From positions 1 through 64,000 of the forward strand of contig CACWZP010000014.1 in NCBI GenBank assembly GCA_902765395.1: a stretch of DNA of 64,000 bases. The letters are read 5' to 3'. Made by a program: the position numbers and the translations under genes. The notes under the pieces are model-generated. The model was not told the origin of the DNA. It worked only from the letters and a program-made list of their open reading frames with translations, and made no database searches. This DNA is from an uncultured Eubacteriales bacterium (GTDB lineage Bacteria > Bacillota > Clostridia > Christensenellales > Aristaeellaceae). Below are positions 60,689-64,000 of the stretch, piece by piece; position 1 is the stretch's first letter; each line of letters starts with the position of its first letter.

Positions 60689-62449
60689 ATGAAAAAAGCG
60701 ATCATCGAGGCGAAGAACGTCTCTTTCACCTATGAGGGCGCGCCATCTCCGGCGGTACAGGACGTGAGCCTGACCGTCACGGAGGGCGAGTTCCTGGCCA
60801 TACTGGGCCGAAACGGCAGCGGCAAGAGCACCTTTGCCAAGCTCCTGAACGCGCTGCAGCTGCCCTCCTCCGGCCAGCTGACCGTGAACGGCATCCGTCC
60901 CGAGACCGAGGACGACTGCTATGAGGTGCGCAAGTCCTGCGGCATGGTGTTCCAGAACCCGGACAACCAGATCGTCACCACCATCGTGGAGGAGGACTGC
61001 GCCTTCGGGCTTGAGAACCTTGGCACGCCCCCGCAGGAGATCCGCGCTCGGGTGGACGACGCCCTGCGCAGCGTGGGCATGAGCGACTACGCCCAGGCTT
61101 CCCCCTCCATGCTTTCCGGCGGCCAGAAGCAGCGCATCGCCGTGGCGGGCGTGCTGGCCATGAAGCCCAGGATCATCGTGTTCGACGAATCCACCGCCAT
61201 GCTGGACCCCATCGGGCGGCGGGACGTTTTCAGCCTGGCCAGGAAGCTGAACCTGGAGGAGGGCATCACCATCGTGTGGATCACCCACTTCATGGAGGAA
61301 GCCGCGCTGGCGGACCGACTGGTCGTGATGGACAGCGGCCGGATCGCCCTGGAGGGCGCGCCCCGGGAGGTGTTCGCCCGGACGGAGCAGGTGCTCTCGC
61401 TGGGGCTGGATGTGCCCGAGATGATGAAGCTGGCGGACGCGCTGCGCCAGGCAGGTGTGAAGCTGCCGGAGGGACTGATGACCGTCAACGAGATGGCGGT
61501 GGAGCTGAGCGGCAGGCCCCATGCCGCGCCGAATGCCGCCGCCGAGGCGCCTGAAGAAAAAGCCGCCGCGCCGGGCGGAAAAGCCGTGATCGAGGTGCGC
61601 GACCTCACCCACGTCTACATGGCCGGCACGCCCTTTGAGGCCAAGGCGCTTGACAGCGTGAGCCTGGATATCGCCCAGGGCGAGTTCATCGGCATCATCG
61701 GCCACACCGGCAGCGGCAAGAGCACGCTGATCAGCCATCTGAACGGGCTGGAGAAATCCCTGCCCGGCGAGGTGAAGGTGAACGGCGTCGACCTGGGCGA
61801 CAAGGACACCAATCTGATCGACGTGCGCCGAAACGTGGGCCTGGTGTTCCAGTACCCGGAATACCAGCTGTTTGAGGAAACCGTGGCCAAGGACGTGGCC
61901 TATGGGCCGACGAACCTTGGACTCGATCCAAATGAGATCGACGCGCGGGTGACCTGGGCGCTTAAGCAGGTGGGTCTTGACCCGGCGGAGGTGGCGGAAA
62001 AGTCCCCCTTCGAGCTTTCCGGCGGCCAGAAGCGGCGCGTGGCCATCGCGGGCGTGCTGGCCATGAAGCCGGCCATACTGATCCTGGACGAGCCGGCGGC
62101 GGGCCTGGACCCGCAGGGCCGTCGGGACATGCTGCAGCTGATCCGCGGCATCCACGACAACGGCACCACCGTGGTGATGGTCTCCCACTCCATGGACGAC
62201 GTGGGCCGGTTCTGTGACAAGCTGTACGTGCTGAGCAAGGGCGAGATCGCCTATTCCGGCACGCCGGCGGAGGTGTTCACCCACGACCGGCGGCTGCACG
62301 AGATCGGCCTGGACGTGCCGGAGTGCGCCAAGCTGGCGCGGCGGCTGCGGGAAGCGGGCTTCGACATGCCCGCCGACATCTATCGCACGGAGGACGTCTG
62401 CGCCGCCATCGTGCGCAATCTGAACGCGGGAGGTGAGGCAGCATGCTGA
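60689..62449 (+). CDS. ecfA: ECF transporter ATPase, EcfA1-EcfA2 fused in one chain
   Basis: The 586-residue protein carries two complete ABC ATPase units joined by an Ala/Pro/Glu-rich linker (about 275-300). The first has GRNGSGKST, VFQNPDNQ, LSGGQKQR and IIVFDEST. The second has GHTGSGKST, VFQYPEYQ, LSGGQKRR and LILDEPAAG. The N-terminal half is EcfA1-like, the second EcfA2-like. With EcfT it powers vitamin or metal uptake through separate S components, none of which is encoded here. GGAGG nine bases before the ATG fixes the start. It overlaps ecfT by 7 bp. Confidence 0.93.
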   Translation: MKKAIIEAKNVSFTYEGAPSPAVQDVSLTVTEGEFLAILGRNGSGKSTFAKLLNALQLPSSGQLTVNGIRPETEDDCYEVRKSCGMVFQNPDNQIVTTIVEEDCAFGLENLGTPPQEIRARVDDALRSVGMSDYAQASPSMLSGGQKQRIAVAGVLAMKPRIIVFDESTAMLDPIGRRDVFSLARKLNLEEGITIVWITHFMEEAALADRLVVMDSGRIALEGAPREVFARTEQVLSLGLDVPEMMKLADALRQAGVKLPEGLMTVNEMAVELSGRPHAAPNAAAEAPEEKAAAPGGKAVIEVRDLTHVYMAGTPFEAKALDSVSLDIAQGEFIGIIGHTGSGKSTLISHLNGLEKSLPGEVKVNGVDLGDKDTNLIDVRRNVGLVFQYPEYQLFEETVAKDVAYGPTNLGLDPNEIDARVTWALKQVGLDPAEVAEKSPFELSGGQKRRVAIAGVLAMKPAILILDEPAAGLDPQGRRDMLQLIRGIHDNGTTVVMVSHSMDDVGRFCDKLYVLSKGEIAYSGTPAEVFTHDRRLHEIGLDVPECAKLARRLREAGFDMPADIYRTEDVCAAIVRNLNAGGEAAC

Positions 62450-63252
62450 AGGGCATGACGCTGGGCCAGTATTTCCCCGGGGATTCGCTGATCCACCGGC
62501 TGGACCCCCGAACCAAGCTGCTGGCCACCATCGCGCTGATCGCCATCGTGTTCGTGTCCCAGGGCTTTGCGGGCTTTCTGCTGATCGCGGCCTTCGTGCT
62601 GGCCTGCGCGGCTTCCACGAAGATCCACCTGAAGTTCCTGATCCGCGGACTGAAGCCCATATTCTTCATCATCGTATTCACGTTTGTTCTGAATCTGTTC
62701 TTCCAGACGGGCGGGAATGAGCTGGTGCGCGTGGGCCCGGTGCGCATCACCGACCAGGGCCTGCGCATGGCCTCGTTCATGGCCGTGCGGCTGATCCTGC
62801 TGGTGGTCTGCTCCCAGCTTCTGACGCTGACCACCTCCCCCATCGCCCTGACCGACGGCCTGGAGACGCTGTTCCGGCCGCTGACGGTGATCCACTTCCC
62901 GGCCCACGAGATCGCCATGATGATGTCCATCGCGCTGCGGTTCATTCCCACGCTAATGGACGAGGCGGACAAGATCATGAAGGCCCAGAAGGCCCGCGGC
63001 GCGAACTTTGAGACCGGCAGCCTGATCCAGCGAGCCAAGGCCATGATCCCGCTGCTGGTGCCGCTGTTCGTGGGCGCGTTCCGCCGGGCCGAGGAGCTGG
63101 CTCTGGCCATGGACGCCCGCTGCTACCGCGGCGGCGCGGGCCGCACCCGCATGAAGCAGCTGAAGTTCCAGGGGATCGACGCCCTGGCGGCGCTGGCGAT
63201 CCTCATGCTGCTGGCGGCGGTGATCGTACTCAACCATTTCAGGGTGTTCTGA
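62443..63252 (+). CDS. ecfT: ECF transporter transmembrane component EcfT
   Basis: The 269-residue membrane protein has about five to six helices and the two Ala-Arg-Gly-type coupling motifs that contact the ATPases (KAQKARGANFE and DARCYRGG). The start, MLKGMTLGQYFPGDSLIHRLDPRTK, is typical of EcfT. It is translationally coupled to the fused ATPase and followed by truA, the usual Firmicutes order. Confidence 0.95.
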   Translation: MLKGMTLGQYFPGDSLIHRLDPRTKLLATIALIAIVFVSQGFAGFLLIAAFVLACAASTKIHLKFLIRGLKPIFFIIVFTFVLNLFFQTGGNELVRVGPVRITDQGLRMASFMAVRLILLVVCSQLLTLTTSPIALTDGLETLFRPLTVIHFPAHEIAMMMSIALRFIPTLMDEADKIMKAQKARGANFETGSLIQRAKAMIPLLVPLFVGAFRRAEELALAMDARCYRGGAGRTRMKQLKFQGIDALAALAILMLLAAVIVLNHFRVF

Positions 63253-63254
63253 CC

Positions 63255-64000
63255 ATGCCCAGGATCCACATGATCGTCGAGTACGACGGTACGGATTACG
63301 CCGGCTGGCAGCGCCAGAGCAATGCCCTGGCGGTGCAGCAGGTCATCGAGGAGAAGCTGGAGAAGCTCACCGGGGAGAAGATCGTTCTCCACGGGGCCAG
63401 CCGCACCGACGCCGGGGTGCACGCCCTGGGCCAGTCCGTACACTTTGACACCGACAGCCATATCCCCGGCGAAAAGTTCAGCTACGCGCTGAACACCATG
63501 CTGCCCCACGACATCCGGGTGATCCTTTCCGAGGATGCCGCGCCGGACTTCCACGCCCGCTTTTCCACGAAGGGCAAGCGCTACCGCTATCTGTTCTGGG
63601 ACGCGCCCCACGCCGGGGCGTTGAACCGCAACACCCACGCCCACAGCATCTATCCGCTGGACGTGGAGAGGATGCAGGCAGAGGCCAACGCCCTGATCGG
63701 CACCCACGACTTTGCCGCCTTCGCGGCCAGCGGCTCGGTGGTGAAGGACACCGTGCGCACCATCTGGCGCGCGGAGGTCACACGGGAGGGCCACGAGGTG
63801 AAGCTGATCGTGGAGGGCAGCGGATTCCTCTACAACATGGTGCGCATCATCGCCGGGACGCTTCGGGACGTGGGCTCCGGCAAGCTGGAGAGCGGCGCGC
63901 TGGCGCGGGCCATCGAGACCGGCGACCGGCTGGACCTGGGCGTCACCGCCCCGGCCCACGGGCTGACGCTGATGGATGTGTTCTACGCCATCCCGGACAC
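63255..64000 (+). CDS. truA: tRNA pseudouridine synthase TruA (runs off the window)
   Basis: The frame starts with ATG two bases after the ecfT stop and stays open to the window end, giving 248 codons. It encodes MPRIHMIVEYDGTDYAGWQR, the catalytic Asp in ASRTDAGVHALGQ (about residue 54), GKRYRYLFWDAP and the FLYNMVRIIAGTL motif. TruA converts U38-U40 of tRNA anticodon arms to pseudouridine. The last residues visible (LMDVFYAIPDT) show that only the C-terminal end lies outside. The ecfA-ecfT-truA order is common in Firmicutes. Confidence 0.96.
   Translation, partial: MPRIHMIVEYDGTDYAGWQRQSNALAVQQVIEEKLEKLTGEKIVLHGASRTDAGVHALGQSVHFDTDSHIPGEKFSYALNTMLPHDIRVILSEDAAPDFHARFSTKGKRYRYLFWDAPHAGALNRNTHAHSIYPLDVERMQAEANALIGTHDFAAFAASGSVVKDTVRTIWRAEVTREGHEVKLIVEGSGFLYNMVRIIAGTLRDVGSGKLESGALARAIETGDRLDLGVTAPAHGLTLMDVFYAIPD

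Overview
The window is a GC-rich stretch of Firmicutes chromosome, most probably from a spore-forming member of the Clostridia. The evidence is a complete spoIIA operon (spoIIAA-spoIIAB-sigF), spoVT, a gerA-type germination operon, the ctsR-mcsA-mcsB-clpC operon, KtrAB, a flavodiiron protein with rubredoxin domain (anaerobe oxygen defence) and Firmicutes-type sigma-A, sigma-H, sigma-G, CtsR and LexA signals. Genus or species cannot be fixed from the sequence. No rRNA, tRNA or CRISPR array was seen. About 55 protein genes are supported and coding density is high.

Layout. 1-2.1 kb: an apparent IS21-family left end whose transposase N-terminus is joined in frame to an RpiR-type SIS domain, then a BaiN/YhiN flavoprotein. 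2.2-9.6 kb: flavodiiron protein, a DUF1540 protein, the gerA-gerB-gerC operon and a membrane-anchored metallophosphoesterase with eroded metal ligands. 9.7-15.8 kb: radA, a cluster of five small cysteine-rich or chaperone-like genes of unknown job (DUF5685, J-domain protein, zinc ribbon protein, DUF6062, Cys-rich protein) and a tyrosine recombinase. 15.9-28.8 kb: one long leftward run of ten genes (two radical SAM-linked genes, rng, miaB, ylbF-like, mutS, mutL, miaA, a metal-binding lipoprotein, rnhA) for RNA modification, mismatch repair and RNA turnover. 29-36 kb: a lysA-like decarboxylase, spoIIA, a short FtsH-like protease and a class A PBP.

36-45.7 kb: the CtsR regulon operon with a recognisable CtsR operator, mtnN-ispDF, rqcP, hup, mazG and spoVT, then a small ferredoxin-thioredoxin-reductase-like protein. 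45.7-55.3 kb: a PrsA-like lipoprotein, the pfkB-ktrB-ktrA operon, a C69 dipeptidase, a double OB-fold SSB-like protein, and dinB with a LexA box. 55.4-64 kb: a eukaryote-type glycogen branching enzyme, glycolytic genes pgk-tpiA-gpmA, and the ECF transporter module (fused EcfA1-EcfA2 plus EcfT) followed by truA, which runs off the end.

Most of the window is ordinary core genome. The strongest oddities are the transposase-HTH/SIS chimera with its 22-bp-phased repeat array, the Cys-rich cluster at 11.4-14.5 kb, the competing inverted repeats before the tyrosine recombinase, the degenerate phosphoesterase, and the split parvulin domain of the PrsA-like protein.
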